In this document: piece after piece, positions 1-9,204 of the stretch | Numbering within the stretch: position 1 is the first letter of the stretch | How the letters are laid out: each line of letters opens with the position of its first letter | From: Arenibacter sp040216555 | GTDB taxonomy: Bacteria > Bacteroidota > Bacteroidia > Flavobacteriales > Flavobacteriaceae | Assembly (NCBI GenBank): GCA_040216555.1 | Contig: JAVJOW010000020.1 | Span: forward strand, 186,001-250,000 | Length of the DNA: 64,000 nt | Direction of reading: 5' to 3' | Notes under the pieces: generated by a model | Told to the model about the DNA's origin: nothing | The model's input: the letters and a program-made list of their open reading frames with translations, nothing else | Databases searched by the model: none | Position numbers and translations under genes: made by a program

Positions 1-331
1 GAAGAAATCCAAAGGATATTATATTACTGTAGCGAGTTTGGCCGGCACCAATTTCTTTGCCAATGGTGCGGGATATAATGCCACCAAATTTGGAGTAGTA
101 GGCTTTACCCAAGCTGCCATGTTGGATCTAAGACCTTATGACATTAAGGTTTCTACCATAATGCCAGGTTCCGTGGCCACTAATTTTAATGGCCATGAAC
201 CCTCCAAAGAGGATGCTTGGAAGATACAACCAGAAGATATTGGTGAGCTGGTTTTAGACCTCTTGAACATGAATCCAAGGACCTTGCCAAGTAAGATCGA
301 GGTAAGACCTACGCGACCCGATAAAAAATAA
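1..331 (+). CDS. Short-chain dehydrogenase/reductase, C-terminal part (5' truncated)
   Basis: The reading frame is open from the first bases of the window, so the start lies to the left. The visible part begins with a hydrophobic strand ending in VASLAG, then has the SDR catalytic YNATKFG motif (YxxxK, Tyr and Lys both present) and the following PGSVATNF segment, which in the family closes over the nicotinamide. SDRs of about 230-250 residues use NAD(P)(H) to oxidise or reduce alcohols, sugars or acyl chains; the substrate cannot be read from this fragment. The N-terminal Rossmann glycine motif is outside the window. It ends 2 nt before the convergent addB stop codon, so the two genes run tail to tail with no room for a separate terminator. 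Confidence 0.9.
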   Translation, partial: KKSKGYYITVASLAGTNFFANGAGYNATKFGVVGFTQAAMLDLRPYDIKVSTIMPGSVATNFNGHEPSKEDAWKIQPEDIGELVLDLLNMNPRTLPSKIEVRPTRPDKK

Positions 332-333
332 GG

Positions 334-3084
334 CTATACCTCTTTTTCGGTAAACGGCATCTGGGGATTACCTATTTCAGATATTAAAGTTTTAATCGAT
401 TCCATAAATTGGGCAATAGTATCTTGGGTAATGGAATTATCCTTGTTTCTACTGCCCTTTTTTTCTTTTACGGCAAATTTGAGCAGACCCGAACTTAAAT
501 TTTTAAAGGAAATAATCCCGGCCTCTAAATTACCAATAGATTTACTATTGTTGTACATAATTGCATAACATAGCAATTGAAAGGCTTTGCTGTAATTGTA
601 GTCCGCAATAACATCTTCCCAGGCCACAATTTCAACTTGGGAACTGGTTACTGTTCCTGTTTTATAGTCGATAATTCTTATGACCCCATCTTTTTCATCA
701 ATCCGATCCAATTTTCCTTTTAGGACTACAGGAAAATCCAGTCCTGGAACATTAATTTCCATTCGTAGTTTTTCTTCTACCCCCAATATCCTTATTTGAT
801 GTTGCTCCACTTCCGCCAATTCCAGTTTTAGAAAATTTTCCACATACCTCACAACCACATTATATGCAATTAGGTTTTTCCCTCTGGAAATATCGCCATC
901 TGCAAAGCTTTTTGAAAAGTGGCCAATAACTAGAGGCCTTACTTTCCTTTTCATTTCCTGCAGCATGGACTCCTCCAAAAAGGTATTTAAATAAGGCCTA
1001 TAGAGGTCCTCCAAGGTATCGTGTACAATTGTTCCAAAGGTATTGTTGGCAACGGTTTCCTCCACCTCCAGAATATCGTCTATTCCCAATAAATTTCGCT
1101 TATAAAAATCTATGGGGTTTCTGATATAGTTGCTCAGGGAGGTAGGAGAAAATCCTTTGGCGGCATGCGCCTTGATCAAATCCATAAGGCTTTCATCCTT
1201 GGCTATGGACTGCAAAACCTTAATAGAAGGAGTAATTTCCGGTGCCGCAATGATCTCCGTGATCTCTGCCAACTTATTTTCATCCGTTAGCAGCTGGGAC
1301 AGCAATCTGCTCTTCTCCCCACCTTCCAGGACATCCGGCTCGGTATTGTACACCAAGTAGATGTTTTTTGCCCGTTGCAATAAGCGATAAAAGTGATAGG
1401 TATATACCGCATCCTTTTCCTTATAGGTTGGAAGTTTGTAATATTTTTTAAGGTCGAAGGGGATAAAGGAATTATTGGACTTTCCGGATGGAAGAATCCC
1501 TTCGTTAACGGAAGTTAGAATTACGGTTTCAAAATCGAGCACCCTACTTTCCAACATTCCCATTATTTGCAAGCCTTCCAATGGTTCTCCCTGAAAATCC
1601 AGGGTTTCGTTCCTGACAATTTCCAAATAAAGGCTTTCCAAGGATTTTAGGTCATTGACAAATGAGTATTGTTCTACCATGTCCTGAAGTTGATTGAACA
1701 GGGAGTAAAACTTGTACAAGTACTCCAATTCAAGGGAATTTTTTGACAGGGCAAACCTTTCCCTAAGAATTTGGATAATTTGATGGCATTTATTTAAAAA
1801 AACGGTTCCCTGGACCTCCCCACGAAAAAAGAGTAAACTTAGCAAATCATCGTTTCCTTCCTCTAGGGACCGTAAATTATCAGATGTAATAAATGCCCAA
1901 TTCTTTGTTCTAATGGCTTCACTTATCCGAGTAGCCTTGTTTTGTTGGTTTACAGTACATAAAATCTGAATGTAGGGATGTGATAAAAAGTCCAGCACCT
2001 GCTGGAAATACCAGCCTTGGGAATCCTTTTTTATATGTATAGAAAGATATTGTGAAAACAAACTGGCCAAAGGAGTGCTCTTTAAGGGATATCCCATGGT
2101 GATGTTCACCGTATCCAATTCCGAGGGGATAGAATTTAAAAGTGGGTTCAACAAGGTTTCTTCGCCAAGAACTATTGCGGTGTTCTTAAGAATGTTATTG
2201 TCCTCTTTTTTAAGTTGTAATAAAAGGTTTCCAACGTACTTTGCTTGGGAAACATTCTTAGGTACACCTATTATCTTGATATTCTTTTGGGACAAATAAT
2301 TACTTTCCACACCCTTTAGCGCCTTCTCTTTTAGCCAGGGCCAGGTATTTAAATGTTGCCTTATAAAATAACCCGCGTCATGAATGGGATCCTCCACAAA
2401 ATAGGTATCCCCATCCCAAAAAATGTCCGCTTTGGTCTGGGCAAGTATTTCCTGAATTATGTACGATTCCGCCGTATTTAAGGCATTAAAGCCAATGAAT
2501 ATGTGTGTGTTGTTTTTGTAATTGCTTAAATAATCCTTAAGCTGTTCACAGGCCGTACGATAAATTAGCCCCTGATGGCCTAGATTTTGGGCTTTAAGCA
2601 AATTGTTGAAAGCGTTATACAGAGGCTCAAGATTATTCCAGAATTTAATGTAATTTGTTATTATTTCAGATTTTTCCTTCTGTAATGACCAATGATTTAT
2701 TTCTTGGATATTGGCCAAATAGGAAAAGATATCTTTGGTGTTTATTAGGTATCTATCTATTTCATTAAAATCCTGTAATAAGGTCTGTCCCCATTTGGAA
2801 AAGGTGTAAAAGTTATCCTTTTCTCCATATTCCATGGACGAGTATGCTTTATAAAGTGTAAAAAGTTGCTCCATATTGGAGGCCGTCTGCAGGTTGGATA
2901 TTTGTTCCACAAAGCCCTCAATACTGTATATTTTTGGTGAAAAAATAGTTTTATTGGCCGTATTGGCCAATGTTGTCCTTAAAATAGTTCCCGCCCTTTT
3001 ACTGGGCAGTATTAAGATTAGGTCGTCTAAGGAGTCATAGGTCTGTAATATATCATTAACTACCTGTTGGAGAAAGCTTTTCAA
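334..3084 (-). CDS. addB: AddB-like PD-(D/E)XK nuclease / inactivated helicase subunit
   Basis: A 916-residue protein with the layout of the AddB subunit of the AddAB double-strand-break resection enzyme. The N-terminal part has ILPSKRAG, where a helicase would have its P-loop but in degraded form. The middle has GLQIMGMLESRVLDF, typical of this family. The C-terminal nuclease domain (about residues 640-900) shows GTIVHDTLEDLY followed by LKGKLDRID and IIDYKTG, i.e. the His, Asp and D-x-K residues of the RecB-like nuclease site. The partner helicase AddA is at 5966-9085 on the same strand, separated by an OmpA gene. The symbol is by analogy: Bacteroidota copies are often annotated only as PD-(D/E)XK nuclease family protein. 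The ATG start at 3084 follows an AT-rich spacer. Confidence 0.85.
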   Translation of the reverse strand: MKSFLQQVVNDILQTYDSLDDLILILPSKRAGTILRTTLANTANKTIFSPKIYSIEGFVEQISNLQTASNMEQLFTLYKAYSSMEYGEKDNFYTFSKWGQTLLQDFNEIDRYLINTKDIFSYLANIQEINHWSLQKEKSEIITNYIKFWNNLEPLYNAFNNLLKAQNLGHQGLIYRTACEQLKDYLSNYKNNTHIFIGFNALNTAESYIIQEILAQTKADIFWDGDTYFVEDPIHDAGYFIRQHLNTWPWLKEKALKGVESNYLSQKNIKIIGVPKNVSQAKYVGNLLLQLKKEDNNILKNTAIVLGEETLLNPLLNSIPSELDTVNITMGYPLKSTPLASLFSQYLSIHIKKDSQGWYFQQVLDFLSHPYIQILCTVNQQNKATRISEAIRTKNWAFITSDNLRSLEEGNDDLLSLLFFRGEVQGTVFLNKCHQIIQILRERFALSKNSLELEYLYKFYSLFNQLQDMVEQYSFVNDLKSLESLYLEIVRNETLDFQGEPLEGLQIMGMLESRVLDFETVILTSVNEGILPSGKSNNSFIPFDLKKYYKLPTYKEKDAVYTYHFYRLLQRAKNIYLVYNTEPDVLEGGEKSRLLSQLLTDENKLAEITEIIAAPEITPSIKVLQSIAKDESLMDLIKAHAAKGFSPTSLSNYIRNPIDFYKRNLLGIDDILEVEETVANNTFGTIVHDTLEDLYRPYLNTFLEESMLQEMKRKVRPLVIGHFSKSFADGDISRGKNLIAYNVVVRYVENFLKLELAEVEQHQIRILGVEEKLRMEINVPGLDFPVVLKGKLDRIDEKDGVIRIIDYKTGTVTSSQVEIVAWEDVIADYNYSKAFQLLCYAIMYNNSKSIGNLEAGIISFKNLSSGLLKFAVKEKKGSRNKDNSITQDTIAQFMESIKTLISEIGNPQMPFTEKEV

Positions 3085-3424
3085 CTGATTATATTTTATT
3101 TTAAGTTCATAGGCAGACCACCTACGGGCCGGGCAGCTATAATTTGCAATAGCCCAACAATATCCGCAGTTGCCAAGAAAAATATCCTTTATTTACTGTA
3201 GCACCTTCAGCAATACAGTTGTCTGCAATTATGGGGTAATTTAATTATAATAAATAGAAAGAAAGCATGCACTCGGTTCCATTATGAAAAATAAAATAAT
3301 ATCTGGCCAAGGTATATTTAGATCAATCCCATAAGTTCTTAATAAATTTGAAAAAGATAGAATTCGTTATCCAGAGTTGATGTCTGTTCATTTTTTGCAT
3401 CGCCCAAAAAACGACCAGGGCCGA

Positions 3425-3453
3425 AAAACCAAGGTACAGTGTACCTTGGTTTT
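3425..3453. repeat. Perfect inverted repeat, 13-nt arms, 3-nt loop
   Basis: Arms 3425-3437 and 3441-3453 are exact reverse complements around the loop AGT; the core is AAGGTAC/GTACCTT. The outer AAAA/TTTT ends make it look like a short rho-independent terminator on either strand, but no gene ends immediately before it. Confidence 0.75.
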
Positions 3454-3465
3454 AAGGAGCCAGCT

Positions 3466-3779
3466 GTAGCGGGGGCAAGGTCTTGGGTGAAATGCTCTAT
3501 GGACGCTTGCTTGGCGGAAGACAGGGCTACCCCCGCCCAGTGTGAAAACCACTTGATTTAAGACGGAATTGAAAATAAGCCGTTTCTTTGTTCCGTCAAC
3601 CTACATAGTACCGATAAATCATAGTGCCTAATTCGGTACCGTTGAACATTGCCTGCAAAGCATGTTGTTTGGCAGGTCTTCTTCCGTGGTGGAGATGGCA
3701 TGGCCGTAAAGAATTATTGAAGCCTTGGAAATAATTTAGGCCATGGCATCGTTCCCTAAAATCACGAGATTTTAGGAAC
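3466..3779. repeat. Cluster of imperfect inverted repeats
   Basis: Several hairpins follow one another: GCGGGGG at 3469-3475 with CCCCCGC at 3530-3536; GTACCGA at 3608-3614 with TCGGTAC at 3633-3639; CCTGC/GCAGG around 3651-3675; and a near-perfect 12-bp stem at 3751-3763/3768-3779 with one bulged base. The density of stems and the higher G+C stand out from the AT-rich flanks. Similar GC-rich palindromes occur at 39.1 kb and 53.4 kb. Confidence 0.55.
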
Positions 3780-4142
3780 CACATAGTGAAGAAGGGTCTT
3801 TTCTCTTGCCGGACGGCAAGGCGGGATTGTTTCGTTTTATTCATTGCATGTCTATATTGCAATATGGTATTCATGAACCTCCTGCGTCGGTTTCAATGGA
3901 CAAGCAAAGAAATCGCAGATTCACGAAATCCGATTAAAAACAGTAACAACCACTTGAGTAAAATGAAAGAAGAGGCTATACATGAATTTCTTTTGCCGGA
4001 TTCATTATTCATAAGCTGATTCAATATTTTTTTAAAAAAAATATGAATTCTTCCCTTACAGAATAACTACAGCTTTTGAATAAACCCAACAATTGGTCTA
4101 GACCCGATTATATTTTAGAAATATATCCTGTTAATATTAAAT

Positions 4143-4170
4143 AAAAAAAGCCCCGCAATTGCGGGGCTTT
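4143..4170 (-). terminator. Rho-independent terminator of the OmpA gene
   Basis: Stem AGCCCCGC (4149-4156) / GCGGGGCT (4161-4168), loop AATT. On the minus strand the stem is followed by a T run (the A run at 4143-4149). It lies about 30 nt beyond the stop codon of the minus-strand OmpA gene. Confidence 0.9.
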
Positions 4171-4198
4171 TAATTATAGTTTTAAAACTAATTGGAAA

Positions 4199-5539
4199 TT
4201 ACTTTACCAAGTTAATTTCAACCCTTCTGTTTTGTGTTCTACCAGCCTTAGTATTGTTGGTAGCGATTGGCTTATCCTCACCGTAACCTACAGCAGATAA
4301 TCTGAATTGCTCAATACCTTTCTCTACTAAGAAATCTTTAACTGAAAGCGCTCTTGACTCAGATAATTTTTGGTTCAAGGAAGCACTACCTACACTGTCA
4401 GTATGACCTTCTACAGTAAATTTAGCAGTAGGATACTCTTTAAGGATAGTGATAATATCAACCATTACAGAAGTAGATTCTGCTTTGATAGAAGATTTAC
4501 CAGTATCGAACAAGATTGTTCTAGCGTATTCGTTCAATTGCTTCTGAACTTCTTCAGTAACTTCAGGACAACCTTGGTTAGCTACAGTTCCGGCAACATC
4601 TGGACAAGCATCATCTTTATCCAATACACCGTCACCATCTTTATCTTGGTAAGGACATCCTTTGTTAGCGGCAGGACCAGCTTCGTTAGGACAAGCATCA
4701 TCTTTATCAGCAACACCGTCACCGTCTGCATCTGGACAACCAGCTAAAGCAGCAAGACCAGCTTCGTTAGGACAAGCATCATCTTTATCGGCAACACCGT
4801 CACCGTCAGCATCTGGACACCCGTTCATTTCTTTAGAACCAGCTTCGTTAGGACAAGCATCTTTGCTATCCTCTATACCATCACCGTCAGCATCTGGACA
4901 TCCGTTGAAAATCTCAAGACCAGCAACTTCTGGACAAGCATCATCTTTGTCGTATATTCCGTCACCATCAGTATCAGTACCACCAAATTTGATAGCAATA
5001 CCGGCCATATGTTGGAAATGCTTAGCTAAATAATCTTCGAAAGCGTGCTTGTAACTAGATTGTAAAGTAAGACCGATGTTCTCAGTGAACCAAATGTTAA
5101 GTCCAACACCTCCATTTACGGTACCAGCACCAATTTCGTCTATCCAAGTATAACCACCACCTATTTCGATAAATGGATCGATTACTGTACTTTTTAAGAA
5201 ATTATATTTTATTGTACCATCAACAGCATAGTGAGACAAATCGTCAACGCTTGTATCCCCCAATTTGTCAATACGGTTCAAAGAACCTCTTGCCCCAATT
5301 GAGAAGCCGCTACCTACGTACTTGGAAACTCCAACATAGGAAATAGATGGAAGTATATTCCAGTGGTCTGTTGCATTAAAGAATTCATTCCCAAAGCTGC
5401 TATAATCTTCAGTAGGGAAAACGTCAATTGCGTTAGCTCCGAAACTTACTTGCCAAGGGTTATTCTCGTCTTGCGCTTGTACGTTGTTAAAACCTACAAT
5501 AAGTAAGGCAACAACCAATAATTTGCTAAGATGTTTCAT
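4199..5539 (-). CDS. OmpA-family outer membrane protein with thrombospondin type 3 repeats
   Basis: A 446-residue exported protein. Residues 1-22 form a signal peptide ending VQAQ. Residues about 23-185 look like an outer-membrane beta-barrel, with alternating aromatic and glycine residues and paired strands ending in aromatics. Then come about five DxDGDGxxDxxDxCP repeats (thrombospondin type 3, calcium-binding, residues about 186-330), and a C-terminal OmpA domain with ILFDTGKSSIK, VEGHTDSVGS and RRVEINL that binds peptidoglycan. It probably links outer membrane and cell wall and is usually abundant in flavobacteria. An in-frame TTG two codons upstream (5545) is possible, but ATG at 5539 gives a normal MKHLSKLL signal peptide. 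It has its own promoter (5574-5604) and terminator, so it is monocistronic. Confidence 0.93.
   Translation of the reverse strand: MKHLSKLLVVALLIVGFNNVQAQDENNPWQVSFGANAIDVFPTEDYSSFGNEFFNATDHWNILPSISYVGVSKYVGSGFSIGARGSLNRIDKLGDTSVDDLSHYAVDGTIKYNFLKSTVIDPFIEIGGGYTWIDEIGAGTVNGGVGLNIWFTENIGLTLQSSYKHAFEDYLAKHFQHMAGIAIKFGGTDTDGDGIYDKDDACPEVAGLEIFNGCPDADGDGIEDSKDACPNEAGSKEMNGCPDADGDGVADKDDACPNEAGLAALAGCPDADGDGVADKDDACPNEAGPAANKGCPYQDKDGDGVLDKDDACPDVAGTVANQGCPEVTEEVQKQLNEYARTILFDTGKSSIKAESTSVMVDIITILKEYPTAKFTVEGHTDSVGSASLNQKLSESRALSVKDFLVEKGIEQFRLSAVGYGEDKPIATNNTKAGRTQNRRVEINLVK
4560..4982 (-). repeat. In-gene tandem repeats encoding thrombospondin type 3 units
   Basis: Repeated DNA segments of roughly 75-80 nt encode DADGDGxxDKDDACPNEAG-like units. 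The second, third and fourth units are the most alike at the DNA level (GCAACACCGTCACCGTC on the plus strand recurs), so unit number could vary by slipped recombination. Confidence 0.8.
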
Positions 5540-5573
5540 GTTCAATTTTTTAAGTTTAAGTGTTTATTAGCTG

Positions 5574-5604
5574 CAAATGTAAGTTGTTAAAAATTATTAA
5601 CAAA
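5574..5604 (-). promoter_or_regulatory. Bacteroidota-type promoter for the OmpA gene
   Basis: Read on the minus strand: TTTG (5604-5601), a 19-nt spacer after the TTG, then TACATTTG (5581-5574), matching the TTTG-N19-TAnnTTTG consensus of the Bacteroidota primary sigma factor. Transcription should start near 5567, giving a leader of about 28 nt before the ATG at 5539. Confidence 0.75.
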
Positions 5605-5965
5605 ATCATTCTCTTAATTTTTTTAACGTATTTCAAACCAAAAAAGACGCATTTAAACGATATTTCATGCTGTCTCCCCCTTGCCAAAATCCCATATAGA
5701 ATAACCAGAGTCCAAAAAAGCAATACCAATAAGACCTTGTAGGCAAGTTCTTGCTTAACCTTTAAGTAATATAGAAAGATTAATCTGATATGATAAAAGC
5801 TTATTAGGACAACTATTTGGAGTGATTCCACCTTGAATCAGACATTAAATAACAAGATAGAAGACCAAAAATAGAAGCATCACAATCAATTCTGCCGCAA
5901 CCTGCACCTTTCAATACCAAAAATTCCCCCTCCTTGCACTGCACAGACCATGACCTTAACCCCAA
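5605..5965. other. AT-rich intergenic spacer, nothing recognised
   Basis: The rest of the spacer between the OmpA promoter and the addA stop is AT-rich. An open frame of about 90 codons on the minus strand (5556-5831) overlaps the promoter and would encode a peptide rich in Ile, Leu, Phe and Lys, as expected from random AT-rich DNA. No hairpin or repeat stood out. Confidence 0.5.
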
Positions 5966-8900
5966 CTAAATAAAGTCTAGCGTAATATCCTCATTTATAT
6001 AAATAAGGATTTTATTTTCAATTTCATATCCCATAGCTTCCAAGGCGTCTGCATAGGAATAGATTTGCTCATGGTACGAGGGATTCTTTTTCCCTGTCTT
6101 ATAATCTATAATGGTTGCCTTGTTATCCCTGATGACCAGCCTGTCCGGGCGGAGTACCTTCCCATTATTGGTAAGGATGTCCTGTTCATTCCTAATTAGG
6201 CTTCCTTTGAGAAAGTAGGAGGATAACTTTGGATGGTCTGCAATGGCTTTTATCCTTTGCTTCATCCCCAGACTATCATCATGGCCAAGGTCCCCATTTC
6301 TAATAAGTATATCAAGGGCACCGTCAATATCTTCATTGGTCTCTATGAGCCCCATCACATAATGTAGCAAATTTCCTTTGCTAAGCGCTTTTCCCCTCTG
6401 CGTATCCCATAAGGCACCGGACTTGGTCAAGATCCTAAATTCGGGTCGCTCTTTATAAGTGTACAAATGTGTTATCTTTTCCTGTTGTTCCCCTTGGCCG
6501 GTGGGCACATTCTGTATTTCAAGATTTCCGAAGTGATAACAGGTCTTGGCATCTTCCCAAAGCCCCTTTTCCTTTAAATAGTGAATAAATAATCCGGAAT
6601 AATAATTTGGTTTATGCTCCCCCTTTGGAGTAAGGTCTTTTTTGGATATAATATAGAGACCTTTAATCGCCCTGGTCAAGGCTACGTACAAAAGGTTAAA
6701 GGCATCCAATTCCAATTTATGCTGTTCTTCGTTATAAATTGTTTCCGCAAGAGGGCCATAGCCTATAACTTCCTGTTTTTTGTTTATTAGAATTTCCTCA
6801 AATCCTTTAAAGGAAATAGGATTTACCGGCAGCCAGAGTTTAGCATCCCTTTCTTCATATATATTGGTATTGGCAAAGGGAAAGATAACAATAGGAAACT
6901 CCAATCCCTTGGATTTATGCACGGTCATTATTTGAACGGCATCCACATTTTCCGGAGCGGTAATGCTTAAACTGTCCTTTTTCTTATCCCAGTAGGCCAA
7001 AAAGACTTGAGTATTGGCTCCTTCTTTTTGTTCCACCTCCAAAACAACATCCAGGAAATAAGTTATATAAGCATCGGAGCTGTCTGCCAAACCAAACTTT
7101 TTTATGGCATACTCCAAGCCGTCATAAACCGAAGAATGCCCAATAATATCAACATTAAAGGCGTAGGCCCCCATTAGTAGCTGGGATACTTTATTAATAT
7201 TGGCGTTTATAAATTGATGCCTATTTTCAAGGTCCTCAGAAAGAAAACTCAGTATTTCATAACACCTTTCCATTTCAATGGGCTGAAGGCTATAATGCAA
7301 TAAATTAACTAGGAACCTTACCTTGGGGTTGCTATTTAGTAATAGTGTTTCAGACGAAATGATGGGAATTTTGCTCTGCATTAGAAAATCTGCCAACAGA
7401 ATCCCGTGTTTCTTTTTACGGGTGAGGATGCAAACATCCTTTAGGGAATAGTTTTTATGCAAAACCTCTTCCAAGGTTTTCAATACCAAATTACAGTATT
7501 CCCCATCTTCTTCTTGAGATTCCTCAACATCAATAAAGGAAAGTTGTACCAAACCTCCTTTTTTATGATTATAGTCTTGACTATTGCCTTCTACAAACAA
7601 CTTATTATACACCGTATTCTCCAAAAAGGGACTGGTAACCGTAAAAAAATCGTTGTTAAATTTTATTACCTCTTCATGACTCCTATAGTTTGCTGGAAGA
7701 TTTGCCGTGGATGGTGGAAAAACAAACGGATTTTCCTTTAGATTGATAAGGTTTAGGAATTGTTCGGCCTTACCACCCCTCCAGCGGTAAATGGCCTGTT
7801 TGGCATCGCCCACCAAAAGTAAGGAACCTATTTTGCCTTGATCGTCCTGACTTTCCAATGCGTTGCCTATTAATGGTATAAGGTTGTGCCATTGCATTTC
7901 GGAAGTATCCTGAAATTCATCCACAAAATAATGACGGTACTTTTCCCCAATGCGCTCGTAAATAAAAGGTGCCGGCTGATCCTTTATTTCTTTGGAAATA
8001 ATACTATTGAAAGAGGAGATTGGCAAAAGATCGCGCTCCCGTTCTAGGGTTTTTATTTCATGTTGAATAGCGCTGAGTACCGTAAGCGGAACTATATTGT
8101 TATAGGCGTTCTTAACTAAGGACAAGGCACTATAATGGTCTTTAATCTCGTTGAACAAACTTATAAATCTAGGATGGAGTCCGTCCAGAATATCCTTAAT
8201 TCCTTGGGGGCAGGTCTTGGTGTATAGGGGCTCGGTTTCAAAATTTTGTTTCCAACCCGCGTTGAAATCCATATTTAAATCTCCCGAGGCGATTTTGGCT
8301 ATAAATTTTGGAAAATAGCTGGATTTAAAATTATTGAATTCCAAATTATTCCCATCAATAATATCGAGTATATCCGTTGCCCAAGCTACAATCTTTGTTT
8401 CATGGGACTGTATGTGATGTACCAATTCCTTTTTTAAATCCAAAAAATCATCGATGCCCTTGTCTTCAAGCTTTTTAAGGTGGGGAGCCTGATTTTCATT
8501 GAACAATAAAATCCCGATCTTTTGTAGATCGAAAGCTATATCCCAACTTTTATCGTCATCAATTTTTTCCAAGGCAAAATCAATCAACACTTTGGTCAAT
8601 TGTGTATCGGCACCTGCCTTATTGATCAGTTTGGCAATGGCCTCATCCAACAATAATTTGGTATCCAGTACTACCTCAAAATTTTGTGGCAGTTTTAGAT
8701 CTTTAGCAAATGTCCTTATAAGCCTATGTGTAAATTTATCAATGGTGGAAACATCAAAAAATGCATAATTATGCAGAATTTCCTTGAGTACCTTTTTGGA
8801 TCTATTTCGCAGCGTGCCTATATCTATTCCCAACTCTTGGGAAATATCAGCCAGCATGGACGGAATTTCATTACTATCGGACGTTTTGCCAAAGGCAAAT

Positions 8901-9085
8901 AGACTACCCAGAATTCGCTGTTTCATTTCGTTTACGGCCTTGTTGGTAAACGTAATAGCCAGAATACTGCGATAGTTCCTGTTAAAATCAGAAGTAAGGA
9001 TAATTTTTAAATATTCTTTTGCAAGCGTATAGGTCTTGCCAGACCCAGCAGAGGCGTTATAGATTTTGTATGGAGCGTCCTGCAC
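5966..9085 (-). CDS. addA: AddA-like UvrD-family helicase/nuclease
   Basis: A 1039-residue SF1A helicase. Motif I is ASAGSGKTYTLA at residues 10-21; motif II is VDEFQDTSEMQW; VGDAKQAIYRWRGG is motif III; TVHKSKGLEFPIVIFP is motif V; and NLLYVALTRA is motif VI. The C-terminus carries PDRLVIRDN and IIDYKTGKK, a RecB-like nuclease motif. It should unwind and degrade broken DNA ends with AddB (334-3084) for RecA loading. The start is GTG at 9085: an in-frame TAA lies three codons upstream and no earlier in-frame ATG precedes the P-loop, so the GTG is effectively forced. The gene is divergent from sodA with about 120 nt between starts. Confidence 0.88.
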   Translation of the reverse strand: MQDAPYKIYNASAGSGKTYTLAKEYLKIILTSDFNRNYRSILAITFTNKAVNEMKQRILGSLFAFGKTSDSNEIPSMLADISQELGIDIGTLRNRSKKVLKEILHNYAFFDVSTIDKFTHRLIRTFAKDLKLPQNFEVVLDTKLLLDEAIAKLINKAGADTQLTKVLIDFALEKIDDDKSWDIAFDLQKIGILLFNENQAPHLKKLEDKGIDDFLDLKKELVHHIQSHETKIVAWATDILDIIDGNNLEFNNFKSSYFPKFIAKIASGDLNMDFNAGWKQNFETEPLYTKTCPQGIKDILDGLHPRFISLFNEIKDHYSALSLVKNAYNNIVPLTVLSAIQHEIKTLERERDLLPISSFNSIISKEIKDQPAPFIYERIGEKYRHYFVDEFQDTSEMQWHNLIPLIGNALESQDDQGKIGSLLLVGDAKQAIYRWRGGKAEQFLNLINLKENPFVFPPSTANLPANYRSHEEVIKFNNDFFTVTSPFLENTVYNKLFVEGNSQDYNHKKGGLVQLSFIDVEESQEEDGEYCNLVLKTLEEVLHKNYSLKDVCILTRKKKHGILLADFLMQSKIPIISSETLLLNSNPKVRFLVNLLHYSLQPIEMERCYEILSFLSEDLENRHQFINANINKVSQLLMGAYAFNVDIIGHSSVYDGLEYAIKKFGLADSSDAYITYFLDVVLEVEQKEGANTQVFLAYWDKKKDSLSITAPENVDAVQIMTVHKSKGLEFPIVIFPFANTNIYEERDAKLWLPVNPISFKGFEEILINKKQEVIGYGPLAETIYNEEQHKLELDAFNLLYVALTRAIKGLYIISKKDLTPKGEHKPNYYSGLFIHYLKEKGLWEDAKTCYHFGNLEIQNVPTGQGEQQEKITHLYTYKERPEFRILTKSGALWDTQRGKALSKGNLLHYVMGLIETNEDIDGALDILIRNGDLGHDDSLGMKQRIKAIADHPKLSSYFLKGSLIRNEQDILTNNGKVLRPDRLVIRDNKATIIDYKTGKKNPSYHEQIYSYADALEAMGYEIENKILIYINEDITLDFI

Positions 9086-9138
9086 GTAATTTTAGTCGCA
9101 AAATAAGCAATATTAAACAGTTCTTAACAAATTATTAG

Positions 9139-9168
9139 TTGAATTTCTATGATAAAACCGTAATTTTG
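9139..9168 (+). promoter_or_regulatory. Bacteroidota-type promoter for sodA
   Basis: TTG at 9139-9141, 19-nt spacer, TAATTTTG at 9161-9168. This matches the TTG-N19-TAnnTTTG consensus and puts the transcript start about 30 nt before the ATG at 9205. Confidence 0.75.
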
Positions 9169-9204
9169 GGAAACAACATTTTTTAACATAAAAACGAAAA
9201 CATT

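Larger units (their letters stand above)
3085..4142. other. Long intergenic region with palindromic islands, no convincing gene
   Basis: About 1.06 kb between the addB start and the terminator of the OmpA gene. The parts at 3085-3420 and 3890-4142 are AT-rich and featureless. The middle (about 3420-3880) is richer in G+C and packed with inverted repeats, listed separately. Two overlapping open frames occur on opposite strands (3596-3874 minus, 3786-4019 plus), but their translations are low in recognisable motifs, read through the palindromes, and lack any family resemblance. I treat the region as non-coding: either structured RNA, REP-like repeats, or the decayed remnant of a mobile element. 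Confidence 0.6.

Noticed and set aside
3596..4019. Two overlapping open frames on opposite strands between addB and the OmpA gene
   Set aside because: They read through palindromes, have no recognisable motif, and overlap each other; the composition looks non-coding.
3085..4142. Group II intron or insertion sequence remnant
   Set aside because: No intron domain V motif, transposase fragment or terminal inverted repeats with target duplication could be found; kept only as a possibility for the palindromic island.
4370..5033. Open frames on the plus strand opposite the OmpA repeats
   Set aside because: They mirror the repeat units of the real gene; the antisense peptide is a Ser/Pro-rich repeat typical of a shadow frame.
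5556..5831. Open frame of about 90 codons, hydrophobic peptide
   Set aside because: It overlaps the OmpA promoter and is explained by AT-rich composition.
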